A DNA stretch of 64,000 bases from Lithodes maja (lineage: Eukaryota; Arthropoda; Malacostraca; Decapoda; Lithodidae), in NCBI GenBank assembly GCA_037953745.1, contig JBAKBP010000706.1, positions 1 to 64,000 of the forward strand, in the 5' to 3' direction. The notes below the pieces were generated by a model. It had not been told where the DNA came from. It ran no database searches and saw only the letters and a program-made list of their open reading frames with translations. Made by a program: the position numbers and the translations under genes. Positions within the stretch are counted from its first letter, which is position 1, and every line of letters begins with the position of its first letter. Positions 46,401 through 56,020 of this stretch are shown piece by piece.

Positions 46401-48507
46401 CTACCATCCCGAGAGTCAGGGAGTCTTGGAGCGGTGGCACTCGACCCTGAAGAGTATGCTACGCTGTTACTGTGCAGAACATGACACTGATTGGGATTTG
46501 GGTCTGCCGTATGTTCTGTTCGCTGCACGTGAAGTCCCAGGAGAGAGCCTGGGGTTCAGTCCAAATCAACTAGTCTTTGGCCATAATGTGAGAGGACCTT
46601 TAAGTATGGTGAAAGAGATCTGGGAGGGCGAAGAGAAGCCGGGGTCTGTACTTAAATATATCCTTGAGAGCCGGGAGAGACTTATAGGTTGCATGGCAGC
46701 GGCAGGTAATAACTTGGTTAATGCACAGGCGGTCATGAAGCACCAGTATGACGCCAAGGTGAAGCTTCGGGAGTTTTCGGTGGGTCAGGAGGTAATGTTG
46801 CTTTTACCTTTGCCTGGACACCCCCTTTCTGCCAAGTTTATTGGGCCGTATGTGGTGGCTAAGAAACTGTCCGACCTTGATTATCTCGTTGCAACACCTG
46901 ACCGTAGGAAAAAACATCAGTTATGTCATGTTAACCTCATGAAAGAGTATGTGAGACGCCCCTCAGAGCCTCTCACTGTCCCTGTGCTGGCCTGCAGCGG
47001 CCAGGGTGGAGAAGGAGGTGGGGACAGTCATGCTGCTGAGGAGGATAGCTGGGACTGTGTCATTTCCGCGGAACAGTGGGCGGGGAATACTGAACAAGAG
47101 GCTAGGCAAGCTGTAAGTCACCTGCCTGAGCACCAGGGTGCTGCTGTCCTAGGCCTGTTCAGGTCATACCCCTCTGTTTTCGCCGAACACCCAGGTCTCA
47201 CTACTCAGGTAACGCACGACGTGGACGTCGGTGATAATGTGCCCTTCAAGTCAGTGCCCTACCGTGTGCCCCCGGTAAAGTTGCCAGCTTTACGGGAGGA
47301 GTTAAAGTACATGGTTGAGAGAGGGATGATCACTGAAGGTTATGTGAAGTGGACATCACCCGTCACGTTGCAGCCAAAACCTGACGGCAAGGTGCGGTTC
47401 TGCATAGATTTTCGTAGGCTAAATGGCTTGACCACTACCAACCCTTACCCTTTGCCTCGAGTTGACGACAGCGTGGACAAGATAGGGAATGCAAAGTACC
47501 TTACTAAAATTGATCTTGTAAAAGGCTACTGGCAAGTACCCCTGTCGGACCGAGCTAAGCAAGTTTGTGGTTTTGTGGTAGATGGCAAGACCTACCAATG
47601 TAACGTAATGCCTTATGGGCTTAAGAACGCACCTGCCACGTTTCAGAACCTGATGAACGATATTTGTGACGAAATCCCTAACTGCACGGTCTACCTTGAT
47701 GACGTGATAGTGTATGATGACGATTTTGAAAATCACCTAAGGCACTTAGAGACCCTGTTTGGGAAGTTGCACGATGCTGGGCTGGTGGTGAACCTGAGGA
47801 AGTGCGAGTTTGTAAAGGCTACTGTGCAGTATCTTGGCTTCGTGGTCGGGTTAGGCCGGGTGTGCCCCCCCCTGAGCAAGATACAGGCTATCAATATGTT
47901 TCCCAGGCCCACCACTAAGCGCCAGGTCATGCGGTTCCTAGGTATGATAGGCTATTATAGGCGCTTCATCCGGGGATACTCTACTGTCTTAGCACCGTTA
48001 ACTGATCTACTGTCGAAGTCAGTGAAGTTCTGTTGGGCTGCGGAGTGTCAGAGGGCTTTCGACCTAGTCAAGCACCTGCTGTGTACACATCCGATTTTGA
48101 GAGCCCCAGACTTCTCCAGGAGTTTTCAGCTGGCGACTGATGCCAGCGGTGTGGGTGCCGGGGCAGTGTTACTGCAGACTGATTCCGAGGGCTTGGAACA
48201 CCCAGTGAGCTTCTTTTCTCGCAAGTTTAATTCGGCACAAAGGAATTACTCGACTATAGAGAAGGAGCTTCTTGCTATCGTTTTGTCGCTCAAACATTTC
48301 GAAGTTTATGTTCCAGCCTACGGCCCGGTAGTGACGATTTATACGGACCATCATCCCTTGAAATTCCTAAATCAGTTTCACAATCGGAATATGCGGTTGA
48401 CCAGGTGGTCCCTAATGCTCCAAGAGTATAATCTCAACATTCAGCATATTGCCGGGAGTGAGAACGTGATAGCAGATTGTCTATCAAGGGTTGATGATCC
48501 AGGATAG
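43408..48507 (+). CDS. Intact Gmr1-like gag-pol with integrase upstream of RT
   Basis: 1699 codons, no stops. Gag occupies residues 1 to about 480, with a Gln/Glu-rich helix and a CCHC knuckle at C467, C470, H475, C480. Protease: DTGAS from D554. Integrase: zinc site H842, H849, C879, C882, then core D913, D972, E1008 with 35-residue D-E spacing. RT: D1369 in KIDLVKGYWQ and YLDD at 1429-1432. RNase H: D1578 in ATDASG, then a Glu in IEKELLAIV and an Asp in VIADCLSR; the protein ends about 10 residues later. No env or chromodomain is seen. In standard Ty3/gypsy elements the integrase follows RNase H; here it precedes RT, as in the Gmr1-like lineage. The ATG at 43408 follows a T-run; codon 10 is an alternative Met. 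This copy could encode every enzyme for its own transposition. Confidence 0.95.
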   Translation: MNSNCITSTMSNDSSFTGEDNTVQPSDQQVQQMFREGSVISGERDARAFLQTPLTEQRLQAIDCYGLRCLATVLGRDCPDSWPKKNLVACLLGDGDGAVGGVGSWGVPSKPPFHSTPELGPQPASLSTMQQEGSQGQAGLPVNTSRCGSPILCSPPPGLSPEMLFQLELAKFKLQETQIQQASIERIEVARIQANQDATRYQAEMDVEKSRVETTGRHLGGGHRVTDSLSHLIKLVPVFDETAVTEFFARFEKKCREYDWPEVKWAALVSSRLVGKGLKAYDALSLDESVVYGLVKEAVLRAYELQPETYRLKFRGVNKKSDVSFMEHARDLTDAGNNWFRSEHAESAEEIKQLFYLEQFYKCTGTDLTLNIKEKCPKTVEEAAKMADLRLSLIRGCGAAQRAESGQKGRYTPPTRVFDNNKSYDTHNHTKCIAPNNTYKHKPLPFTKGQAPSSPAQGKKPIGDVKCYKCQKLGHYSRECPSNTPAKPVSLVHSIGVSLKAAATARGRLSAAEAHAVKKRTEGSTPVRDTFCSHRGHGFVSWGSELRRVDLLRDTGASQTLLRNFTGKPINAARVVVVQGINATRSYPLVRLELRVGEVCRELDVGIVECLPVEGVDLLLGNDFAVPTSGTPPLVVAERAADVDGENREWVGRCQQDEMACVVTRSRSAAPAQPSTQPRGQWRKDQEKVAKGRKRDIDSAALLGDSVLGPIINTGVDSGPDMVCNKAELGKTSREARAVARATKAVEPTSRGNVLLQNHLDALTPRDISEQQLQDASLARYSNGAIELEEDGDAKPGDFFRLNRILYRRFLDPKSKWEGGARVVDQVVVPNKYRESLLCLAHDVPVAGHLGVTKTLAALGRFFWWPGVKADVCAWVAGCATCQTTGKPNQTIPKAPLFPIPVTGPPFSKVVVDLVGPFPPTSSGNKFLLTIMDVATRYPDAYPMRNGSAKAVVKNLLLFCSRYGFPREVQSDQGSNFTSKLFKQTLQLHGICSVVSSAYHPESQGVLERWHSTLKSMLRCYCAEHDTDWDLGLPYVLFAAREVPGESLGFSPNQLVFGHNVRGPLSMVKEIWEGEEKPGSVLKYILESRERLIGCMAAAGNNLVNAQAVMKHQYDAKVKLREFSVGQEVMLLLPLPGHPLSAKFIGPYVVAKKLSDLDYLVATPDRRKKHQLCHVNLMKEYVRRPSEPLTVPVLACSGQGGEGGGDSHAAEEDSWDCVISAEQWAGNTEQEARQAVSHLPEHQGAAVLGLFRSYPSVFAEHPGLTTQVTHDVDVGDNVPFKSVPYRVPPVKLPALREELKYMVERGMITEGYVKWTSPVTLQPKPDGKVRFCIDFRRLNGLTTTNPYPLPRVDDSVDKIGNAKYLTKIDLVKGYWQVPLSDRAKQVCGFVVDGKTYQCNVMPYGLKNAPATFQNLMNDICDEIPNCTVYLDDVIVYDDDFENHLRHLETLFGKLHDAGLVVNLRKCEFVKATVQYLGFVVGLGRVCPPLSKIQAINMFPRPTTKRQVMRFLGMIGYYRRFIRGYSTVLAPLTDLLSKSVKFCWAAECQRAFDLVKHLLCTHPILRAPDFSRSFQLATDASGVGAGAVLLQTDSEGLEHPVSFFSRKFNSAQRNYSTIEKELLAIVLSLKHFEVYVPAYGPVVTIYTDHHPLKFLNQFHNRNMRLTRWSLMLQEYNLNIQHIAGSENVIADCLSRVDDPG

Positions 48508-48788
48508 TCGTGCACGGTGTGTGGGTTGAGCAGGAGTAAAATTAGGCTATCATAACGCCGTCCAAAAAGATTATAAAACAATAAAATAAACGAGAATTTT
48601 TTTTTTTAGTTTTGTAAGTCTTTATTGTTGTAGCATGATGCATGCGATATTGTGTTTTATGTATAATTCACACTTCAGTTGTTGTGCACCTTTTGCAATT
48701 AGTGGCAGCTAAGGGTAGCAGGTCGGTTGGTTGCCTGTCAGATTTTGATAATGCTTCTAAGGTCGATTATCTAAAATCTTGGGGGGGC
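48508..48788 (+). other. 3' untranslated segment and polypurine tract of copy C
   Basis: Non-coding, collinear with the same segment of A and B. It contains an A-rich run, a T9-T11 run near 48597, and ends in TTGGGGGGGC directly before the LTR. Confidence 0.7.
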
Positions 48789-50607
48789 TGTGACGCACCC
48801 AGTGCGTGGCAACGCAACCTGATTGTACTCCTTGGTACTCCACTGTACCGCCGCGGTGCGGTGCCGCTGTGCCGCTGTGCCGGGCTGGCTGCTTATATTG
48901 AGTGTGACAACGTATAACTATGTTCTTTGTATCTCTGCAAAGGTCTCGTCATTTGCTAACCAGTGGTGGGTTTTGTTTTAAGCCATGTCGAGACCTTCCA
49001 TTTAATATGTAGTATCAATAGAGAAGTTGATAGATAAGACAATAGGAATTCAGAGAGAGAGAGTGAGTTAGACTTCAGAGCGAGAGGGTAGCAATGCGCC
49101 TCGCTGCCGGGGGGGTGGTTGCCAGACGTATGGACCGGTTGGCAGCCCTGCGCTTATAGCTAGGTGCGACAGGGTTGGTAGTACATTGCCGCCTGCATAT
49201 GCTGCCTGGGTTGCCCATGTTGTCGTACTGCACATTGCCTGGAGGCTCGCTGTGTGTTCCATGATCAGGTTGCCTAGAACCTTTGAGATTCTAACATCCC
49301 TTGCCCTCTCTCCCAATTTCTCACGGTTGCACTCTTTCTCTCTGACGACATTACTCTCATTTCATTCTTCTCTCTATTTAAATGCATACCCTTCCCTTGA
49401 GGTCCTAAAGGAGTTTCAGCACTCACCTCTCGTATTACTCTTAGGACAAGCATATATTTACATGTATTAGATTTAAGGGGTTAATGTGAACAGCGATCTT
49501 CTTGATGAGGATAGTTGGTGAACGTTCTACATGTTCACGAGTTATATGCCCAGCTCATCATCCAATTTGTGACTAGACTAGTGCCATGTGTAAGAGCCCG
49601 ACCATGCCCAGGAGTTGCCTGTAGAGGGGCGAGGACTTAGCCTTGATTTGCCTACCGAGCCAGGAGCGAGTGCAGTACCAGAGACTACAGCTCGCTCGTA
49701 GTGCCGGTATAGTAGAGTAACGTAATTTATCTGTCCTTGTGTTCTCTGCAGTCTTTTCCTGGGTTCTCGCTTTCGGTGCTGGGACTCGTTGTTCCTGTGA
49801 CTTGGCCTGCTAGCTAGAACACATGGGGATGAGGAGTGGGTTATATCTTTATTTTACTATGCATTGCAGCTCTCTTTAAGTTTATGTATATAACACTTTA
49901 CAATACACATTACTCACACACAAGACAACACTATTAATACTTTCCTGTATCAATTAACTGCACTGTCGTTTTGCTGCTGTGTCCGGAGTTCCGTTGCGTA
50001 GGGCGCATACGGACTCAGAGGGGAGACAGAGTGAGAGAAGCGAAGTAGCCTATGCGGTAGTAGGCTACCGGCGCAGTACTGTTGCCTGCAACCTTTTAGT
50101 TATTCCAAGTATAGATTCATTATTACAATAAGTGACTACTGTTTATGTTCCTTCCATGTGTATTATTAGGTATCTACTGGATCATGAACATCTTGTATGC
50201 TACATGCTAGTGCATGTTAGTAGGGGACAGTTATTCTAGTGCACGCGCTTTCAAGTAGGCGTGTACATTTGTCATTTAGCATTTCACTGTCATACCTTTA
50301 GCCTGCTTCTATTCTACATTATTAGAGGCTTAATATTAACGTAGTTTCTTGAGTATTGCATTTCTTTAGTAATAACGTAACCTATAAATGTCTGGGGGCG
50401 TTTAGCCTCATAGCCTACCCCTGTTGTACACTTTCGCCGAGTTAAGGTACCTCGTTACCATAGACGATAACTCTGTAGGGCGTTGGTGCTTTTGTTGTCT
50501 GGAGCATATAGTATTTGGGACTGGAATCGAGCGTGTCGTTGTCACATAAGCCATTTCTGTCCTACGATCAAGAATCCCGAATATGTATTGCCGATCCAGC
50601 CGTAACA
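48789..50607 (+). repeat. LTR 5 (3' LTR of copy C)
   Basis: 1819 bp, TGTGACGC...CGTAACA. The segment about 60-110 bp from its start (48848-48890, GCCGCGGTGCGGTGCC-like) is rearranged relative to all other copies. Confidence 0.95.
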
Positions 50608-51343
50608 ACTGCTACACTCGCAAAGGAAAATATGCACAAGGGTTACAGGCTAGCTATAGCTTCGTCGATGTTGTACAGGCTCTGACTTGCCACATACATA
50701 ACTCAGACAAAGACCAAAGATACCTTCCACTGTCTAGCATTAAATAATGGGAAAGAACAGCTCAATAATTAGAAGCACCCCAACACTAGGCTACCATATG
50801 ACTATGACTCTAATAATCCCTAAAACTAGTGCAAACATATATGGAGAGCTGGTGCTGGTAATACGACTGGCCGACTATGGAAGTCGTATGGAGAACCAGA
50901 AGGGATAAGTAATTAAATAAAGAGAGAAGTATGAAAAGGAAGAAGTTCAGAGAGAGAGAAAGTAGTACAGGGGTTAGATTGGGGGACAGATTGCAAAGGA
51001 CATGTTGGACCAAGCACGCTGTGCCAAGCTCTGAAGGAGACACGCGGGCAGGAGCCCGCATCACCCTCACAGGACCGCGGTCTCCAATCACAGACCACTA
51101 CGTCATGAAGAGCAAGCGTCCTATGACGTAGCCAGGCCCGCCGGCCAATCACGGGCGTGGAAGACTCCTCCAAGCGAGGGAGGCACACGTACATACACAC
51201 GCACATACTACCACCTCGCTGCCTACCTCGCTCTTTCTCCTACAACTTCACACAATGCATCTTATATTCTATCAATGATATAAAATGCTTCCAAGTATCA
51301 CAGACAAGAATAAAGACCACCACTGATCTGTCTGTGACAACAT
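50608..51343 (+). other. Possible unassigned LTR-like sequence
   Basis: Directly after LTR 5. It has a GC-richer middle with GCCAATCACG and CCAATCACAG motifs, an AATAAAG signal near 51309, and ends GTCTGTGACAACA. This would suit an LTR reading TGCTAC...ACAACA. There is no second copy in the window and no clear TSD, so it may instead be unrelated flank. Confidence 0.2.
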
Positions 51344-51986
51344 GAACTCTATGAAAGAAAGAACATCGTTCTTTGATTATTGTAGCCCATATCACTGTCC
51401 TGGCGAGCGCTAGCGAGTTACGAGTGCATTCTGGCAAGCTGGCCAGCGTAACAGTATATATACCGTAGTTTGAATTTCCCGGGTTCACGACAGCTGGTTC
51501 CTTTTTGTTTATACACATTACTTTATTTATCTTTGTGGATAAATATTACTGTGGTTGCACCAATTATATCTTAGTTTATTTTCCCTTATTATTTAATCAC
51601 GGGGGACGATATAGAACCCTTAAATATATTTTATATTGTCACGATAAAAGGGAATCTCAGACACACTTCATACAGACTTCACCCGGCCAAGACAGACCGC
51701 CAGCTGCTGCCACATAACAACAAAACTTCCCTGATATTTGCCTCCCGACATGTCCATCACCTAAGCTACACTCTTTGCATCACAGCTAAGTTCTTTTAAT
51801 ACTAGAAGTACTTCATAGATATTACTGGGACTACCACAGATAACCTATAAATACATGTTTACAAGTAAGTCAAACGCCGACCCGGTATCATTTTTATAGC
51901 CTAGGCCAATTCATCTTTCCAGGTTTAATTATTTAATTTATATCCGTTTCTCCTCTACCCCCTAGGAATAATAAACAGGATATAAT
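51344..51986 (+). repeat. Probable 5' LTR region of the BEL/Pao element
   Basis: AT-rich sequence ending just before a BEL-type primer-binding site at 51987. A 3' LTR was not found, so the start of the LTR cannot be fixed; about 51435 is one possibility. Confidence 0.4.
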
Positions 51987-52660
51987 TGGTGCCGTGTGAC
52001 CAGGATACTGATATTGATAAGAATTGGGGGGTATTAGGCCTGACTTGTTTGCCTTTGTGTAGAGCTGGGCGATCCAGTGGACAAATGTTGAGGGGCGCAT
52101 ATGTCCGGGATTTTCCGCTGGACCGTCCAGTGCAGTGCCCTGCTTTTTTTTGTTAAGCAGTTCTATAGACCAGGGGCAAGGGTGGACACTGTCAGGCAGA
52201 CCTCAGCCTGGGTTAGATGTGCCAGGGAGCCGGAAGGTATTAGATAGGCTACTGAACAGAGCGCATGCCTTCTTTGAGAAGAAGGACAGGGCCGAGGAGG
52301 AGCAGTCGACGCAATAGGCTAGATCTAAAGACTATGACGACGGCTGCGGCTGTTCCTCCTTCAGAGGAGTCGTGATCCTTCTTTCTCTTTCTTTTCCTTT
52401 CTTTTTCAGACATTAACTTTGTAATTTGTTAAAATTTAATATAGTAAAGTAAATATTGTAAAGTAGAGTAATATGACATAGGGTAATTTTCCTTTTCTTT
52501 GATCATTTGTAAACTCACAGGGGGCACGCGATCTGCATGCTTCAATTTGCTTGGTTGCTGTCGTCATCAATGTAAGTAGGTTAGCCTAGGTTTAGAATAG
52601 ATTAGAATAGGTTAGCCTACAGTGACGATTAGTATTGTAGTTCCTTAAGCTTTAGTTACC
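51987..52660 (+). promoter_or_regulatory. BEL/Pao primer-binding site and leader
   Basis: TGGTGCCGTGTGACCAGGAT at 51987-52006 closely resembles the start of BEL/Pao leaders (TTGGTGCCGTGACCAGGAT type), marking the minus-strand primer site. The leader that follows includes a strong pyrimidine tract ending TTTTTCAG at about 52408, a plausible splice acceptor. No coding sequence precedes gag. Confidence 0.6.
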
Positions 52661-55511
52661 GTGAATTTTTTAAGAATGGAGGAGAAAATAAAGTCATTGC
52701 GGCGGTTCAGGGCCGCCAAGAAGGGAGGGATTACTAAGCTTACCTCTAATCTGTCTGAATTTATTGAACATGCTGCTACACTGCATGATGTAAAGGGTGT
52801 GAAAATCACTTTAGAAAAGGCCCTAGCTGATATCGAGTCGTATAACGTAGAGTTGTATAGCTTATATTCAGATGATCAGTTAGAGGAGGAGATGGTGAAA
52901 GATATGCAGTATGTGAATCAAGTAAACAGTCTGTTAGCTGAGTTGGATAGTGCTCTCTAGACAACCACTACTGGAAGATCTCATGATAGCGCAGCAAGTA
53001 GGAAACAGAAGGGTATTAAGCTACCCTCCCTGAAGTTGCCAGTTTTTGTCGGGGATCCAACACAGTGGGTGGGTTTCTGGGAGCTCTTTGATTGTAGTGT
53101 CCACTCCCAAACAGATTTAACTGACATTCAGAAATTTACGTATCTAAAGGGACAACTTAGTGGTGAGGCTCTACAAATTGTTAGTGGATTTAGTTTGGTC
53201 GCTGCGAGTTATGAACCAGCGGTCAATATTCTAAGAAATAGTTATGGTCAAAAGCATCGCATTAAAGCAGCTCACATAGCGAAACTGTGTAATCTCCCGC
53301 ATCCTAGCCAGGAGGTCAGTGCTCTGAAAGATTTTTCCGCGTCATTTGAGTGTGCGTTAGAGTCATTACGCTCTATGGATGTAACAGTAAGTGAAATGTG
53401 TGCAGTACTGTTGCATAATAAACTTCCTAGTGCACTCTCTGAAGTGATTAAGCATGAATTAAAAGACAACTGGCTGGATGTGGATGAATATGTTCGTGTG
53501 TTTAAGACTGAAGTGTGCAATCTAGAAAGTAGACATAATCCACTAGAACAGTTTGGGGTGACCGCCACAGCAGCATATGCGGTGTATCAGAAACCCGATA
53601 CCAAGCAGAAGTATGGATGTAAGTTGTGTTTAAAGACAGGACATTTTGGGGCAAAGTGTGCAAAATACAAGAACAGTCCCGCCAAGGCCAATAGAGCAAG
53701 GCAGTTGAAATTGTGCGTCGGGTGCCTGTCGTCAGAACATGGTAGCCAGGGGTGTACTAACCCTAAAATTAGGCCATGCCGATTCTGCCAACAGAAACAT
53801 TTTAATCATTTGTGTCCGATGCCACGCCTTGAACAAACTGGACACCCTGAACCAACAGTGACCATGGCTGTGGCTTCGGGCCGTACAGTGTTGTTACCTA
53901 CCATTCAGATTCCCTTGACCGACAGAAACGGTCATACCAGTAAAGTAAGAGCTTTGTTGGACCAATGTTCACAACGTACCTTCATCTTGCGCTCTGCTTT
54001 ATCGCAGCTTGATTACGTTAGGGTCAGTAAGGAACAGCTAAGGCTCCAGGGATTTACTGGCTCACTTGGTAGTACTGAGTATGAAATAGTAGAGTTAACC
54101 TATCATCACAGAAGAAGGATGTGTAAATTGAGGGCCATTGTGGTGGAGGAGTTACCAGTATACAAACCAGGGAGAGGATTAGGGATGGAGGTAAATGCTA
54201 TCAAGGCTCGGGGTTACAAATTAGCCGATCCAGGTATCACTGATGGAGATATGATAGGGTTACTGATTGGGGCGGACTTTTATTACCACATTGTACATTC
54301 AGGCTGTGTCTGGGAAGGAAGTATAGTTATGTTACCCACAATTTATGGTTATGCACTGAGTGGCACTTATCAGTCAGATATAGAAGAGACCCATGTAGAG
54401 TTAGTCACTGTTCTTAAGTTAGCAGTAGACCCTTTAGTGGAGATACAGTAAGATATTGGCAGTAAATCTCCAGAATTAAAGGATCTGACAGCTCTATGGG
54501 ACTTGGACCATATTGGTATAAGTCTTAATGAGACTGGTAAGGGTGGGGAGAGAGTCTTAAATAGATTTTCTGAAACGGTACAGTATTCCGAAGCAGAGGG
54601 ACAGTATATAGTGGAACTACCGTGGAGAGATAACATAGATAAATTACCTGATAACTTTAAGTTAGCCCTGGGCAGAATGAGAGGCTTGCAGCGTAAATTT
54701 ATAAAAGATCCCAACTACTGTCAACAGTATACAAAGGTTCTGGATAATCAGATAGAAAAGGGGTTTATTGAAAGGGTAGAAAACAGGAATCAAGCTGGTC
54801 ATCCCATTCACTACTTAGCTCACCATGGTATTACTAAGGATAGTGTTACTACGCCTGTACGGATAGTGTTTGACTGTTCGGCTAGGATGGACGAGAAGGC
54901 GTTCAGTCTGAATGACTGTCTCCATACAGGTCCATCGCTAGTGGCTGACCTCACCCAGGTACTTCTATGCTTTAGATGCCATCAATTTGCCTGGGTGAGT
55001 GATATTGAGAAAGCATTTCGCATGGTGGGGTTGAGTGAGAAGGATAGGGATGCTACTAGGTTTCTGTGGCCCGTTGATCCCTTGGATGTTGCAAGTCCTT
55101 ACATTGTCTACCGGTTCCATGCAGTTCTGTTCGGGGCCACCTGTTCCCAGTTCCTCCTTAATGCTACCATTCAAAAACACCTGTCTATGATACAGGAGAA
55201 CAGTGAAGTAGTTAATAAGCAAAAAAGGGGGTTGTATATTGATAACTTACAGGGGACTGGTGATGATGTAAGTGATTTGCAACAACAATGTTGGGATGCC
55301 CGTAGAATATTTTCCAGCGCTAACCTGTCTTTACGTGAGTGGGTCACAAATAATGAGAGTTTGCGGGAACTGTTGCACCTGAAGGGTATAGCTTCCGCCA
55401 AACAAGACGGGGTTAAGGTACTTGGCGTTGCGTGGCTGACTGATAAGGATATGTTACAGGTTAATTGCCGCGGAAGTAGCCCTGCATTGGTTACAAAACG
55501 CGAGGCTCTAA
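52661..55511 (+). pseudogene. BEL/Pao gag-protease-RT with two in-frame stops
   Basis: One frame throughout. The likely start is the ATG at 52676. The N-terminal gag helix runs to a TAG at 52958-52960. The same frame continues with a DUF1759-type gag domain (FVGDPTQWVGFWELFD), three Cys/His clusters (CKLCLKTGHFGAKC, CVGC, CRFCQQKHFNHLC) and a retropepsin-like domain whose active site reads LLDQCSQRTF rather than D-S/T-G. A TAA at 54449-54451 follows, then RT with FDCSARMD, VSDIEKAFRMV, FGATCSQFLLNATI and YIDNLQGT. The RT is cut at 55511 by the Harbinger insertion. The stops and protease change show a dead copy. Confidence 0.85.
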
Positions 55512-55785
55512 TGCTGGGGTCACACATTCACGTATATGCTCCCGTAGTATGCTCCCGTACGAAGGTTTATTGGTAGTTGGCAACCGAATACGTAAAATGT
55601 AAGGGCTTAGTACGCAAAATGTAAATGAAATTGTGTCTAGTCATGGGGGTTGGTACGCATGGCGGGAGTAGCCACGCTGGTCGGGGAGGTGGTGGGTGCG
55701 GCCAAGGCCGCCCGGTATGTTTTGGATTTAGAATCAGATATGTGGCTCGCGCTCACGTATGTCAAAAGTCGGGAAATCCTACGTC

Positions 55786-55849
55786 TGACCGGGCTAGCTG
55801 CTACGTCTTACGGGAGCAGCCCCGTAAGACGTAGCAGCTAGCCCGGTCA
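55786..55849. repeat. Perfect 29-bp hairpin inside the Harbinger element
   Basis: Left arm 55786-55814 begins TGACCGGGCTAGC and right arm 55821-55849 is its exact reverse complement, with a six-base AGCAGC loop. It lies about 270 bp inside the left terminus. Confidence 0.95.
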
Positions 55850-56020
55850 AACGTAAGCTTCTCCCGCCAATCGTACAATATTCCCGTCAAACGGGACAGT
55901 TAAAGTTAGTCCGGGCGCATCTGGCAGCACCGCCGCACTGCGTGTTGGCGGAAAGACGCGGCAACGTTGTACGGGGGGTATATAAGGACCAGCGGGGGAC
56001 ACTCCCGTCACACCTCTCAC

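Larger units (their letters stand above)
41374..50607 (+). mobile_element. Gmr1-like Ty3/gypsy LTR retrotransposon, copy C (intact ORF)
   Basis: LTR 4, leader 43163-43407 with TGGCGACCTTGCAC primer-binding site, one uninterrupted gag-pol, a 3' untranslated segment 48508-48777, a polypurine tract about 48778-48787, and LTR 5. The right flank starts ACTGCTACAC and does not match the left flank of B. Confidence 0.95.

Noticed and set aside
43408..48507. Envelope gene making the element retrovirus-like
   Set aside because: After RNase H only about 280 non-coding bases remain before the LTR; there is no room for env.
21258..50607. CRISPR-like or prokaryotic repeat structure
   Set aside because: The large repeats are LTRs with primer-binding site and polypurine tract; nothing bacterial is present.
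22476..50608. Conserved short ORFs inside all five LTRs (67-aa MPPAYAAW type and 72-aa MCKVAILL type)
   Set aside because: They are conserved only because the LTRs are near-identical, vary in length with indels, and have no recognisable domain or start context.
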